Of a stretch of DNA of 64,000 nucleotides, positions 1-8,367 are shown piece by piece. The stretch is taken from contig NZ_JADMLG010000007.1 of NCBI RefSeq assembly GCF_015674855.1, positions 186,001 through 250,000 on the forward strand, written 5' to 3'. Under the pieces are notes generated by a model. It did not search any database. It was not told the DNA's origin and was given only the letters and a program-made list of their open reading frames with translations. How positions within the stretch are numbered: the stretch's first letter is position 1; every line of letters begins with the position of its first letter. This DNA is from Nocardia bovistercoris. Lineage in GTDB: Bacteria > Actinomycetota > Actinomycetes > Mycobacteriales > Mycobacteriaceae. The position numbers and the translations under genes are program-made.

Positions 1-831
1 GGACAGATGGGCGCCGGAATCGCGGAGGTGTGCGCGCGTGCGCACGTCGACGTGCTCGTCTACGAACAGACCAGGGAACTGGCCGCCGCGGGGCGCGCGC
101 GCATTCTGCGTTCGCTGGATCGCGGCGTGTCCAGCGGCAAGATCACCGAACGCGAGCGGGAGCAGGCGGCGTGGCGGCTGCGCTTCACCTCCGACGTGGG
201 CGATTTCGCCGACCGCCAGCTGGTGGTCGAGGCCGTGTTGGAGAACGAAGAGGTCAAGACCTCGATCTTCGCCGAACTGGACAAGGTCGTCACCGACCCG
301 AACGCCGTGCTCGCCTCCAACACCTCGTCCATCCCGATCATGAAGATCGCCGTCGCCACCGCGAACCCGGAACGGGTGGTCGGCATGCACTTCTTCAATC
401 CCGTGCCGGTGCTGCCGCTGGTCGAACTCGTCACCACCCTCAAGACCAGCGAGTCGGTGTCCAAGCGCGCCGAGGGTTTCGCGGGCGAAGTCCTCGGCAA
501 GCAGGTCGTGCGTTCCGCCGACCGCTCCGGTTTCGTCGTGAACGCCCTGCTCGTGCCGTACCTGCTCTCCGCCATCAGGATGGTCGAATCCGGTTTCGCC
601 ACCAAGGAGGACGTCGACAAGGCCATGGTCCTCGGCTGCGCCCACCCCATGGGCCCGCTCGCGCTGACCGACCTCGTCGGCCTCGACACGGTGAAATCCA
701 TCGCCGACTCGATGTACACGGAATTCAAGGAGCCGCTGTACTCGGCTCCGCCCCTGCTGATGCGTATGGTCGAAGCAGGACTGCTCGGCAAGAAGACCGG
801 CGCAGGCTTCTACCAGTACAACCGCGCGTAA
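1..831 (+). CDS. 3-hydroxyacyl-CoA (3-hydroxybutyryl-CoA) dehydrogenase, 5' truncated by the window edge
   Basis: The frame is open from base 1 and the first residues (GQMGAGIAEV) are the end of a Rossmann GxGxMGxGIA motif, so only the first few residues lie outside the window; 276 residues are visible. The catalytic-His block GMHFFNPVPVLPLVEL and the second-domain sequence GFVVNALLVPYL are intact. The family oxidises 3-hydroxyacyl-CoA with NAD(P)+ in fatty-acid or butyrate metabolism, in the cytoplasm. The position corresponds to fadB2 (Rv0468) of M. tuberculosis. It ends in TAA followed at once by TAG. The next gene on the strand begins about 190 bases downstream, beyond a palindromic repeat, so it is probably not cotranscribed. 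Confidence 0.9.
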   Translation, partial: GQMGAGIAEVCARAHVDVLVYEQTRELAAAGRARILRSLDRGVSSGKITEREREQAAWRLRFTSDVGDFADRQLVVEAVLENEEVKTSIFAELDKVVTDPNAVLASNTSSIPIMKIAVATANPERVVGMHFFNPVPVLPLVELVTTLKTSESVSKRAEGFAGEVLGKQVVRSADRSGFVVNALLVPYLLSAIRMVESGFATKEDVDKAMVLGCAHPMGPLALTDLVGLDTVKSIADSMYTEFKEPLYSAPPLLMRMVEAGLLGKKTGAGFYQYNRA

Positions 832-897
832 TAGTTCCTCTCGCGACACCTCGAGCCCACCGCTTCCGGCACGCCGGCTCCCGGTGCGCCCCGGTCA

Positions 898-1013
898 GTT
901 CGCGGCCGTCTCGCGTCCGAGCGGTCGAGACAATGCGCCGAAGGCGCGAGTATCGGCCGCTCGGACGCGAGACATGAAGGGCCGCGAACTCGCGGCGCCG
1001 CAGGCGACGCAAA
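898..1013 (+). repeat. 92-bp palindromic element plus conserved tail, copy 1
   Basis: Outer arms GTTCGCGGCC (from 898) and GGCCGCGAAC (to 989) enclose long inner arms starting GTCTCGCGTCCGAGCGG and ending CCGCTCGGACGCGAGAC, with a loop of about 25 bases and a 6-base bulge on the 3' side. The tail CGCGGCGCCGCAGGCGACGC (991-1010) is also shared with the second copy at 14979-15096. Both 92-bp cores are the same length, and stem differences between the copies are compensated on the other arm. This copy fills most of the gap in front of the metE-like gene, ending about 14 bases before its start codon. It could be a dispersed REP-like element, a structured RNA leader or a terminator. Confidence 0.85.
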
Positions 1014-1023
1014 AGGACAGAGC

Positions 1024-3330
1024 ATGGTGAATGTCAGCGACGGTTACGGGAGCAGCATTCTCGGTTACCCGAGGATCGGTCCGCACCGGGAACTCAAGCG
1101 CGCGCTGGAAGCGTATTGGCGCGGCGCCCTCGACAAGCCGGGGCTGCTTGAAGTCGGCCGCGATATCCAGGAACGCCAGTTCGACGAGCTGGCCGCCACC
1201 GGCCTGACCCAGGTTCCCGGCAACACCTTCTCCTTCTACGACCACATCCTCGACAACGCGCTGCTGTTCGGCGCGGTCCCTTCGCGGTTCGAGCCGTACC
1301 GGGACGCGATGGACCCGCTGGATTTCTATTTCCTGATGGCGCGCGGCAGGCCGGATGTGCCGCCGCTGGAGTTGGTGCGCCTGTTCAGCACCAACTACCA
1401 CTACCGGCAGCCGGAACTCGACGCCGACACCGAGTTCTCGCTGCATCCCGAAGCCCTGCTCGACGAGTGGGATCGTGCGATCGCGCGCGGTATCGAGTTG
1501 CGTCCGGTGCTGCTCGGCCCGGTGTCGCTGCTGCTGCTGTCCAAGGCCGGGCAGGTCCCCGGCGAGTCCGAGTTCGACACACTCGCATTGCTGGACAAGT
1601 TGTTGCCGGTGTACGAGGAGTTGTTCGAGGTGCTCGCGAAACGCGGGTCGACCTGTGTGCAGTTGGACGAGCCTGCTTTCACCAGTGAACGTTCCGATGC
1701 CGAGTTGGCCGCGTTCGCGCGCGCGTATCAGCGACTATCGAAAGCGCCGCTGCGTCCGCGCATCCTGGTGACGGGTCAGTACGGCGATTTCGGTCCGGCG
1801 TTGGGGATTCTCGCCGCGACGAATGTGGAGGCGATCGGCCTCGATCTGGCGGCGCACCGGGTGCGTCCGGAGGATCTGGCGAAGATCCCGGGCATTCGAC
1901 GTAAGCGCTTGTACGCCGGTGTGATCAACGGCCGCAATGTGTGGCGCGCGGATCGTTACGTGACGCTCGAGTATCTGAACGAGTTGGCGCAGGTGTGCCC
2001 GGATCTGGTGGTGTCGACGGGTACCACGCTGTTGCACGTCCCGTATGACGTGCTCGCCGAATACGATATCGACGGCAATGTGGCGGATCGGCTCGCTTTC
2101 GCGAAACAGAAGGTGGGCGAGGTGGTTTCGCTCGCCAAGGCGTTGACCGACGGCCCTTCCGACAAGTGGCGCAAGCGCCCGACCGAGGTGCATTTCAAGC
2201 AGAAACACGCGGTGCGCCAACGGGTTTACGCCATCACCCCGGCGATGCGGCAGCGCGAGTCGTACGAGGTGCGCCGTGCCGCGCAGCAGGAGCGGTTGCA
2301 GTTGCCGCCGGTGCCCGCGACGACGCTCGGCTCGTTCCCGCAGACTCCGCAGGCCAGGCAAGCGCGGCACGAACTCGGCGAGGGCAGGCTCGCGCACGAC
2401 GAGTACCGCAAGCGCATCGAGTCCGAGATCGAGGCGACCATCCGGTTGCAGGAGGACATCGGCCTCGACGTGTTCGTGCACGGCGAGCACGAGCGCAGCG
2501 ACATGATCCAGTACTTCGCCGAACTGCTCGACGGTTTCGCGACCACGCGTTTCGGCTGGGTGCAGGTGTACGGTTCGCGGTGTGTGCGGCCGCCGATCAT
2601 CTACGGTGACGTGTCACGTCCCGCGCCCATGTCGGTGGATTGGCTCACCTACGCCCAGTCGTTGACCGACAAGCCGGTCAAGGGCATGGTGACCGGCCCG
2701 GTGACGATGATCGCGCGTTCGTTCGTGCGCCAGGATCAGCCGCTGTACGAGACCGCCGATCAGGTGGCGCTGGCGATTCGCGACGAGGTGGTCGATCTGG
2801 AGAAGGCGGGTATCGCCATCATCCAGGTGGACGAGCCCGCGATCCGCGAGTTGCTGCCCGCGCGGCCGGAGGGGCGCGCGGAGTATCTGCGCTGGGCGGT
2901 CGCGGCGTTCCGGTTGGCGACCTCCGGTGTCGGTCCCGCGACCCAGATCCACACCCACATCAGCTATTCCGGCCGCGCGGAGGTGGTCGGCGCGATCGAG
3001 GAACTCGACGCCGATGTGACCGCGATCGTGGCGACCCGCTCCATCGAGTGGGTTCTGAAGGCGCTGACCGAGGATTACGCGTCCGGCCATGGTCTCAGCC
3101 ACGGTGTGGGACCCGGTGTGTACGAGAGCCGTTCGGCGCGTATCCCGGATATCGACGAACTCGACGAACTGTTGACGGCCGCGGCCGCCGCGATCGGCCC
3201 GGAGCGGCTGTGGGCGAATCCGGACGGTGGCTTGAAGACCCGCCACTACTGGCAGCTCGAGCCGTCGCTGCGCAATCTGGTCGCCGCCGCGCGTCGGGTG
3301 CGCAGGCGGGCCGTCACGGCCGGGGACTGA
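1024..3330 (+). CDS. metE: Cobalamin-independent methionine synthase (MetE) homologue lacking zinc ligands
   Basis: The protein has 768 residues, the full two-barrel MetE length. The N-terminal barrel has GYPRIGPHRELK, TNYHY and LDEPAF. The C-terminal barrel has TTLGSFPQT, VHGEHERSDM, GSRCVRPPII, TGPVTM and QVDEPA, which normally bind homocysteine and folate. MetE transfers the methyl group of methyl-tetrahydropteroyl-triglutamate to homocysteine bound to zinc. The zinc ligands of E. coli MetE are His641, Cys643, Glu665 and Cys726; here the equivalents are His645, Ser647, Val669 and Gly735. The folate-stacking Trp561 is Arg565, and the N-terminal SCSLLH block reads TGTTLLH. ATG at 1024 follows AAAGGACAG. 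So this is either an inactive paralogue or an enzyme with different chemistry; the family call is firm, the activity is not. Confidence 0.9.
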   Translation: MVNVSDGYGSSILGYPRIGPHRELKRALEAYWRGALDKPGLLEVGRDIQERQFDELAATGLTQVPGNTFSFYDHILDNALLFGAVPSRFEPYRDAMDPLDFYFLMARGRPDVPPLELVRLFSTNYHYRQPELDADTEFSLHPEALLDEWDRAIARGIELRPVLLGPVSLLLLSKAGQVPGESEFDTLALLDKLLPVYEELFEVLAKRGSTCVQLDEPAFTSERSDAELAAFARAYQRLSKAPLRPRILVTGQYGDFGPALGILAATNVEAIGLDLAAHRVRPEDLAKIPGIRRKRLYAGVINGRNVWRADRYVTLEYLNELAQVCPDLVVSTGTTLLHVPYDVLAEYDIDGNVADRLAFAKQKVGEVVSLAKALTDGPSDKWRKRPTEVHFKQKHAVRQRVYAITPAMRQRESYEVRRAAQQERLQLPPVPATTLGSFPQTPQARQARHELGEGRLAHDEYRKRIESEIEATIRLQEDIGLDVFVHGEHERSDMIQYFAELLDGFATTRFGWVQVYGSRCVRPPIIYGDVSRPAPMSVDWLTYAQSLTDKPVKGMVTGPVTMIARSFVRQDQPLYETADQVALAIRDEVVDLEKAGIAIIQVDEPAIRELLPARPEGRAEYLRWAVAAFRLATSGVGPATQIHTHISYSGRAEVVGAIEELDADVTAIVATRSIEWVLKALTEDYASGHGLSHGVGPGVYESRSARIPDIDELDELLTAAAAAIGPERLWANPDGGLKTRHYWQLEPSLRNLVAAARRVRRRAVTAGD

Positions 3331-3345
3331 TGCCGGGCGGGCCGC

Positions 3346-4569
3346 TCACTTCTTCGGGCGGTCCGCCTTCCGCACGCGGGCGGTCAACTCGCGCAGCCAT
3401 TGTCGCGTTGGCCGGGGCGGCGGGGCGGGTTCGTCGGCTGTCACTTCGTAGCGCCGGATGTAGGCGCCCGCGAAGCCCTGCACGGTCGCGGTGACGGGTA
3501 TGGCCAGTAGCGCGCCTGTCGCGCCGAGTAGCGCGGCGCCGGCGAGTACCGCGCCGAATGCGACGGCGGGGTGCATGTCCAGGGTGCTGGCGGTGACGCG
3601 CGGTTGCAGGACGTAGTTCTCGAATTGCTGGTAGAGCACGATGAATCCGAGGATCCACAGCGCGGTCGCCGGACTGTGCACGAGTGCGACGGCCACGGGC
3701 AGCGCGCCCGCGAGGTAGGTGCCGACGGTGGGGATGAACTGCGACACCACCCCCACCCACAGCGCCAAGGCGAAGGCCGACGGCACGTCGAGCACCCGCA
3801 GCGCGACGTAGTGCGCGAGGGTCGATGCCAGCGCGAGCAGTCCGCGCGAATAGATGTAGCCGCCGGTCTTCTCGACCGCGATATCCCAGGCGCGCAGCAC
3901 ATGTCGCTGTCTGCTCGGCGGCAGCAGCGAGCTCACGGCGTGCCGGAAGCGCGGCCCGTCGGCGGCGAAATAGTAGGTGAACAGCAGGATTCCGAGCGAC
4001 TGGAACAGCGCGCCGACGGCCGCGGTGCCGATGCCCCAGGCGTTTTCGGCGAGCCCGACGAGATACCCCTCGAGTTTGTCGCTCCACTCGGTGGCGTACT
4101 TCTGGATGTCGGTTCCCGAGATGTCCTGGTCGAAGGTGCGATTGAACCAGTCGACCACCTGGTCGGCGTATTCGGGCGCGTTCTGCACGAGGGTGGTGAC
4201 CTGGTCGACCAGCAGTGCGCCGAGCGTCCACACGAATCCGACCACGACCAGCAGCAGGCCGAGGAACACCACGCCGGTGGCAGGCCCCCGTCGCATGCCG
4301 CGCGCGGCCAGCCAGTTCACCGCTGGTTCGATGGCGAAGGCGAGGAACAGCGAGATCAGCAGGATGGTGAGCAGGCCCTGAAGGCGTTGCAGCACCCAGA
4401 ATCCCGCGATGAGACCCGCCACCGTCGCGGCCGCGAGCAGGAACGCGCGCAACAGCCACGGCGGTGGCGCCGCGGCGAATCCGGCCTCGCGCGCTGGTGC
4501 GGCGGGCTCCACGGTGTCGGGGGACGGTGTGGCGTCGGCTTCCTCGGGCACACGGGTCAAACTACCCAT
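3346..4569 (-). CDS. AI-2E family transporter (PerM-type membrane protein)
   Basis: The protein has 407 residues. A proline- and alanine-rich cytoplasmic N-terminus of about 35 residues is followed by paired hydrophobic helices (AFLLAAATVAGLIAGFWVL and TILLISLFLAFAIEPAVNWL), a long amphipathic middle region, and further membrane segments up to residue ~370. The EPAVNWL motif and the late GxxLxGAxGALLAIPV-type segment are typical of the family (seen: ALLGATGALLAIPV). Family members export small molecules or ions; the name comes from TqsA and does not prove autoinducer transport. It converges on the metE-like gene with a 15-base gap and has a basic C-terminal tail ending KADRPKK. Confidence 0.85.
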   Translation of the reverse strand: MGSLTRVPEEADATPSPDTVEPAAPAREAGFAAAPPPWLLRAFLLAAATVAGLIAGFWVLQRLQGLLTILLISLFLAFAIEPAVNWLAARGMRRGPATGVVFLGLLLVVVGFVWTLGALLVDQVTTLVQNAPEYADQVVDWFNRTFDQDISGTDIQKYATEWSDKLEGYLVGLAENAWGIGTAAVGALFQSLGILLFTYYFAADGPRFRHAVSSLLPPSRQRHVLRAWDIAVEKTGGYIYSRGLLALASTLAHYVALRVLDVPSAFALALWVGVVSQFIPTVGTYLAGALPVAVALVHSPATALWILGFIVLYQQFENYVLQPRVTASTLDMHPAVAFGAVLAGAALLGATGALLAIPVTATVQGFAGAYIRRYEVTADEPAPPPRPTRQWLRELTARVRKADRPKK

Positions 4570-4623
4570 GCGCGCACCGGCTGTCGCGTCCGGTGACCGC
4601 CGTGTGAGGCGGGCCGGGCGTGC

Positions 4624-5676
4624 CTACATCGTTGCCGTGTCGATGACGAAGCGGTAGCGGACGTCGCTGTCGACGACCCGGTCGTAGGCGCTGTCGATCT
4701 CGTCGGCGGAGATCAACTCGATTTCGGCGCCGATGCCGTGCGCGGCGCAGAAGTCCAGCATTTCCTGGGTCTGGGCGATGCCGCCGATCATCGAGCCCGC
4801 CAGCGATTTGCGCCCGCCCGCCAGGAGGAAGGACCGCACGCTCAGCGGCTTCTCGGGCAGGCCGAGGACCACCAGGGTGCCGTCGAGCGCGAGCAGCCGC
4901 AGGTAGTCGTCGATCGGCAGGTCGGCCGATACCGTGTTGAGGATCAGGTCGAATCGTCCACGCAGGTCACGGAAGGTCTGCTTGTCGCCGGTGGCGTAGT
5001 AGTGGTCGGCGCCGAAGCGTTTGCCGTCCTCCTGCTTGCTCAGCGAGTGGCTGAGCACGGTGACCTCGGCGCCCATGGCTGCGGCCAGTTTCACGCCGAT
5101 GTGCCCGAGTCCGCCCATGCCGATGATCGCGACCTTCTTGCCAGGTCCCGCGCCCCAGTGCCGCAGCGGCGAGAACAGGGTGATGCCCGCGCACAGCAGC
5201 GGTGCGGCCACGTCGAGGCCGATGCCCTCCGGTATCGACAGCACGAAATCCTCGCCGACCACCACTTGCGTCGAATAGCCGCCGAGGGTGTGTCCATCGG
5301 TCTGCACGCTCGCGTCCACCGGTGTGTTGTACGTCATGATCGCGCCGCGTTCGCAGTACTGCTCCTCGTCGGCCAGGCACGGGCCGCACTTGCCGCAGGA
5401 CCCGACCATGCAGCCGACGCCGACCCGGTCCCCTGGCGCGAATCTGCCGACCGCGGCGCCGACCGCGGCGACGGTGCCCGCGATCTCGTGCCCCGGCACG
5501 CAGGGATAGCGGGTGCGGCCCCACTCGTTGCGTGCCGTGTGGATATCGGAGTGGCAGATTCCCGCGTACGCGATATCGATCAGCACATCGCGCGGACCGA
5601 GTTCACGCCGCTCGATCGTGACCTTCTCGAAGGTCCCGTCCGGGGTGGCCAATGCGTACGCGGCGGCATTACTCAT
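4624..5676 (-). CDS. Zinc-dependent NAD(P) alcohol dehydrogenase, cinnamyl-alcohol/YahK type
   Basis: The 350-residue medium-chain dehydrogenase has all expected sites. Catalytic zinc ligands are in GICHSD and PGHEIAG, with a third Cys in PLLCAGIT. The structural zinc site is CGKCGPC with a fourth Cys in EEQYC. The Rossmann nucleotide-binding loop is GMGGLGHIGVKLA. This subgroup reduces aldehydes to alcohols with NADPH, though the substrate cannot be told from sequence. It lies 54 bases downstream of the start of the AI-2E gene on the same strand and may be read separately. Close relatives with the same CHSDIH and GHE spacing are common in Nocardia and mycobacteria (AdhC type). Confidence 0.9.
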   Translation of the reverse strand: MSNAAAYALATPDGTFEKVTIERRELGPRDVLIDIAYAGICHSDIHTARNEWGRTRYPCVPGHEIAGTVAAVGAAVGRFAPGDRVGVGCMVGSCGKCGPCLADEEQYCERGAIMTYNTPVDASVQTDGHTLGGYSTQVVVGEDFVLSIPEGIGLDVAAPLLCAGITLFSPLRHWGAGPGKKVAIIGMGGLGHIGVKLAAAMGAEVTVLSHSLSKQEDGKRFGADHYYATGDKQTFRDLRGRFDLILNTVSADLPIDDYLRLLALDGTLVVLGLPEKPLSVRSFLLAGGRKSLAGSMIGGIAQTQEMLDFCAAHGIGAEIELISADEIDSAYDRVVDSDVRYRFVIDTATM

Positions 5677-5847
5677 GAGTACATGCCTACCTGCGCATCC
5701 TGGGTTTTGGCAATCGGGCGGTATGCGGCAATCGGCGGGACGCCAGGCGATCAGCGCGTTCGGGTCTCGGGACGTCGGTGAACGCCTCGCGGATGCCCCA
5801 CTTGTGGTGACAATGGAATCCGTCAGTCAATCGATGGCGGGAGAGCG

Positions 5848-6981
5848 ATGGACGACGTACCGCACAGAGCGCCCGAGTACCGACCGCCCGAGTCGCCGCG
5901 CGGCGGCGGACGCGTGCTCGCGCTGGTGGTCGCCGTGGTCCTGGCCGCGGCCGGCCTGCTCGGCTATCGCGGCGAACTACCCGGTTTCGCGGCGCTCGGC
6001 GGCGCGGGCACCGCGGTCGCGCCGATCGTCGGAGAACCGCTGCCCCCGCTGGACACGGTCGCGGTCGCCGCGGTGGTGCAGCCCGCGCTGGTGAACATCA
6101 ACACCACGTCCCGACCGCTCGGTGCGGGTTCGGCGGGGTCGGGAATCGTGCTCAGCGCGGACGGACAGGTCCTCACCAGCCACCACGTGGTGAAGGGCGC
6201 CGATACCGTCACCGTGACCGATGTCGGCAACGGCGAGGTCTACCGCGCCACCGTGCTCGGTTACGACTCCACCGCCGATATCGCGCTGATCGCCTTGGAG
6301 GGCGCGGCTGGGCTCTCGGTGGCGCGGGTCGGCAGTTCGGCCGCGGTGCGCATCCGCGACGAGGTGCTCGCCATCGGCAACGCCGGTGGTCTCGGCGGTA
6401 CGCCGACCGCGATCGGCGGCGTCATCACCGATGTGGACAGCACCATCGTCGCGTTGAACGCCGCCGACCTGACCCGCAAGGCGCTCACCGGGATGCTCGA
6501 GGTGGCCGCACCGGTCAGTTCTGGTCAGTCCGGCGGCGCGCTCGCCGATCGGTGGGGCGCGGTGGTCGGTGTCGTTACGGCGGCCTCGGGACAGCCGCAG
6601 CGCGAGGAAGGCGGGCAGGCCAACGGCTACGCGGTGCCGATCGACACGGCGATGCGGGTGGTCGAGCAGATCCGTTCCGGGAAGCCGACGGAAACCGTGC
6701 ACATCGGTCCCACCGCGACCCTCGGCGTGCTGATCTCGGACGCCTATCCGACCGGCGCGCGCGTCGATGTCGCCGTCTACGGCGCGCCCGCGTACCACGC
6801 GGGCCTGATCGACGGCGAGGTGATCGTCGCGGTGGACGGTCAGCCGGTCCCGACGGCGCGCGCCCTGCGCGGCGTGATCAACCTGCGCAAACCACAGGAC
6901 GCGGTACGGCTGGAGGTGCTCGGCGTCGACGGCGCACGGCGCGTGGTCGAGGTGGTGCTCGAACTGGGCGCGCCGAACTGA
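5848..6981 (+). CDS. Membrane-anchored HtrA-like S1C serine protease with PDZ domain
   Basis: The protein has 377 residues. A short basic cytoplasmic N-terminus is followed by a single membrane anchor (VLALVVAVVLAAAGLLGYRG, about residues 13-32), then a trypsin-like domain with the full triad: His in LTSHHVVKG, Asp in STADIALI, and Ser in SSGQSGGAL (usual GNSGGA, here GQSGGA). A C-terminal PDZ-like domain contains GVLISDAYPTGARV and YHAGLIDGEVIVAVDG. The protease domain should lie outside the membrane and act in envelope protein quality control. ATG at 5848 follows GGCGGGAGAGCG. It converges with the VKOR gene, only 10 bases away. Confidence 0.88.
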   Translation: MDDVPHRAPEYRPPESPRGGGRVLALVVAVVLAAAGLLGYRGELPGFAALGGAGTAVAPIVGEPLPPLDTVAVAAVVQPALVNINTTSRPLGAGSAGSGIVLSADGQVLTSHHVVKGADTVTVTDVGNGEVYRATVLGYDSTADIALIALEGAAGLSVARVGSSAAVRIRDEVLAIGNAGGLGGTPTAIGGVITDVDSTIVALNAADLTRKALTGMLEVAAPVSSGQSGGALADRWGAVVGVVTAASGQPQREEGGQANGYAVPIDTAMRVVEQIRSGKPTETVHIGPTATLGVLISDAYPTGARVDVAVYGAPAYHAGLIDGEVIVAVDGQPVPTARALRGVINLRKPQDAVRLEVLGVDGARRVVEVVLELGAPN

Positions 6982-6991
6982 TCCTGGCGAA

Positions 6992-7558
6992 TCAGACCAG
7001 CGAGAGCCAGTAGTCCTGGAAGCGCAGGAAGATCAGCACGAGCACGATCGCGACGAACAGCGCGACGATCGTCCACCGCCATTCGGCGAGGATGCCGAGC
7101 GGCCCGCGCCTGCCGTTCCACAGCACGCCCGTGCACACCGCGAGCAGTGGCGTGATGATCGCCCACACCACCATGCAGTACGGGCACAGCGCGTTGATCC
7201 GGTAGAGGCTCTGGAAGATCAGCCAGCACACGAAGACCACGCCGAGCAGGTTGAACAGCCACAGTCCGCCCCAGATCCAGCGCGGGAAGCGCACGGCCGC
7301 GACACTGAGCACGCCGAGGGTGACCACCACCGAGAACCCGACCACGCCGATCAGCGGATTCGGGAATCCGAATACCGCCGCCTGATCGGTGACCATGACC
7401 GACCCGCAGGACAGCACGGGATTGAGGCTGCACGAGGGGATGTAGCCGGGGTCGGTGAGTAGTTTGAACCGTTCCACGGTCAGCGCCACCGAGGCGAGCC
7501 AGCCCGCGAGGCCGCCGAGCAGCAGCAGCCAGGCCGACCGGGGCGGCGCGTCGATCAT
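6992..7558 (-). CDS. Vitamin K epoxide reductase (VKOR) family protein
   Basis: The 188-residue integral membrane protein has about five hydrophobic helices. The loop cysteine pair is GYIPSCSLNPVLSCGS and the active-site CxxC is INALCPYCMVVW. Bacterial VKOR homologues use quinone to reoxidise DsbA-like thiol oxidases and so replace DsbB in actinobacteria. The start ATG overlaps the stop of the upstream DsbA-like gene by 4 bases (ATGA), which supports translational coupling and a common oxidative-folding role. The mature protein ends shortly after a last helix rich in V, L and I. Confidence 0.92.
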   Translation of the reverse strand: MIDAPPRSAWLLLLGGLAGWLASVALTVERFKLLTDPGYIPSCSLNPVLSCGSVMVTDQAAVFGFPNPLIGVVGFSVVVTLGVLSVAAVRFPRWIWGGLWLFNLLGVVFVCWLIFQSLYRINALCPYCMVVWAIITPLLAVCTGVLWNGRRGPLGILAEWRWTIVALFVAIVLVLIFLRFQDYWLSLV

Positions 7559-8367
7559 CGTCCGCTCGCGGCGGCGATGGCCTGGGCCAGGTTGCTCGGG
7601 CTCACCTGCTGGTTGTTCACGAAGACCGTCGGCGTGGAGTTGACGCCGCCGTCGAAGGTCTTCTGGGTGGTCGCGGCGATGAACGCGTCATAGGGGCGGT
7701 TGCGGATGCAGTCCGCGACCTCGTCGGAGTAGCCTGCGGATTTCGCGATGGCGATCAGCTCGTCGTCGGTCAGGCCCTTGCCGCCCTCTTTGGGCTGCTT
7801 GTCGAACATCGTGGCGATCCAGCCCTGGTACTTGCTCGGATCCTGGGCGGCGACGCAATAGGAGGCGTTGGCCGCGCGGGTGGAGTACTTGGTGCCCGAG
7901 GAGGCGCGGTCGAGGAAGGAGATGATGTTGTATTCGACGGCGGCCGTTCCGCTGTTCACCGCGTCTTCCAAGGTCTGCTTGTTGGCGGCCTCGAACGCCT
8001 TGCACGCGGGGCATTGCAGGTCGGCGACCACGCGCACGGTGACCGGCGCGTCCGGTTTGCCGATGCGGATCGCGCCGCTGTCGGTGATGACCCCGGTGAC
8101 CCCGTTCGGCGCGGCGCCCGCGGCGATGGTCGGGGTGGCGGCGGGCGCGGCCGGTGCGGCCACCGAACTCGAACCGGTCGGTGTCTGCGCCGCGGCGTCG
8201 TCGTCCTTGGACGCGTTCTGCACGGCGATACTGACGCCGATGGCCGCGACCAGCGCGATCAGCACGGCGGCGACCGCGACCTGGATGATGATCCTGCGAT
8301 TGCGGTCGGCGTTGTTCGCCTTCGTCAGCGCGTTCGGCGTCTTGCGTCCGGACGGATTGCTGCTCAC
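7555..8367 (-). CDS. DsbA-like membrane-anchored thiol oxidoreductase
   Basis: The 270-residue protein has a basic N-terminus, a membrane anchor (IIIQVAVAAVLIALVAAIGV), a low-complexity Ala/Pro/Thr linker, and a thioredoxin-fold domain of the DsbA/Com1 type. The active-site CxxC is DLQCPACKAFE; the cis-Pro loop is probably NSTPTVFVNN. Two other Cys (ASYCVAA and VADCIRN) could form a structural disulfide. It would introduce disulfides in exported proteins and be recycled by the VKOR encoded directly downstream with a 4-base overlap. The start is GTG at 8367, behind a purine-rich CAGG; an internal start is less likely because it would remove the anchor. Confidence 0.9.
   Translation of the reverse strand: MSSNPSGRKTPNALTKANNADRNRRIIIQVAVAAVLIALVAAIGVSIAVQNASKDDDAAAQTPTGSSSVAAPAAPAATPTIAAGAAPNGVTGVITDSGAIRIGKPDAPVTVRVVADLQCPACKAFEAANKQTLEDAVNSGTAAVEYNIISFLDRASSGTKYSTRAANASYCVAAQDPSKYQGWIATMFDKQPKEGGKGLTDDELIAIAKSAGYSDEVADCIRNRPYDAFIAATTQKTFDGGVNSTPTVFVNNQQVSPSNLAQAIAAASGR

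Noticed and set aside
831..1023. A cobalamin riboswitch before the metE-like gene
   Set aside because: The gap is too short and filled by the palindromic element; I saw no B12-box-like sequence.
3571..4596. A long plus-strand frame opposite the AI-2E gene
   Set aside because: It encodes only Arg/Gly/His-rich shadow sequence with no family similarity, while the minus strand has clear membrane helices.
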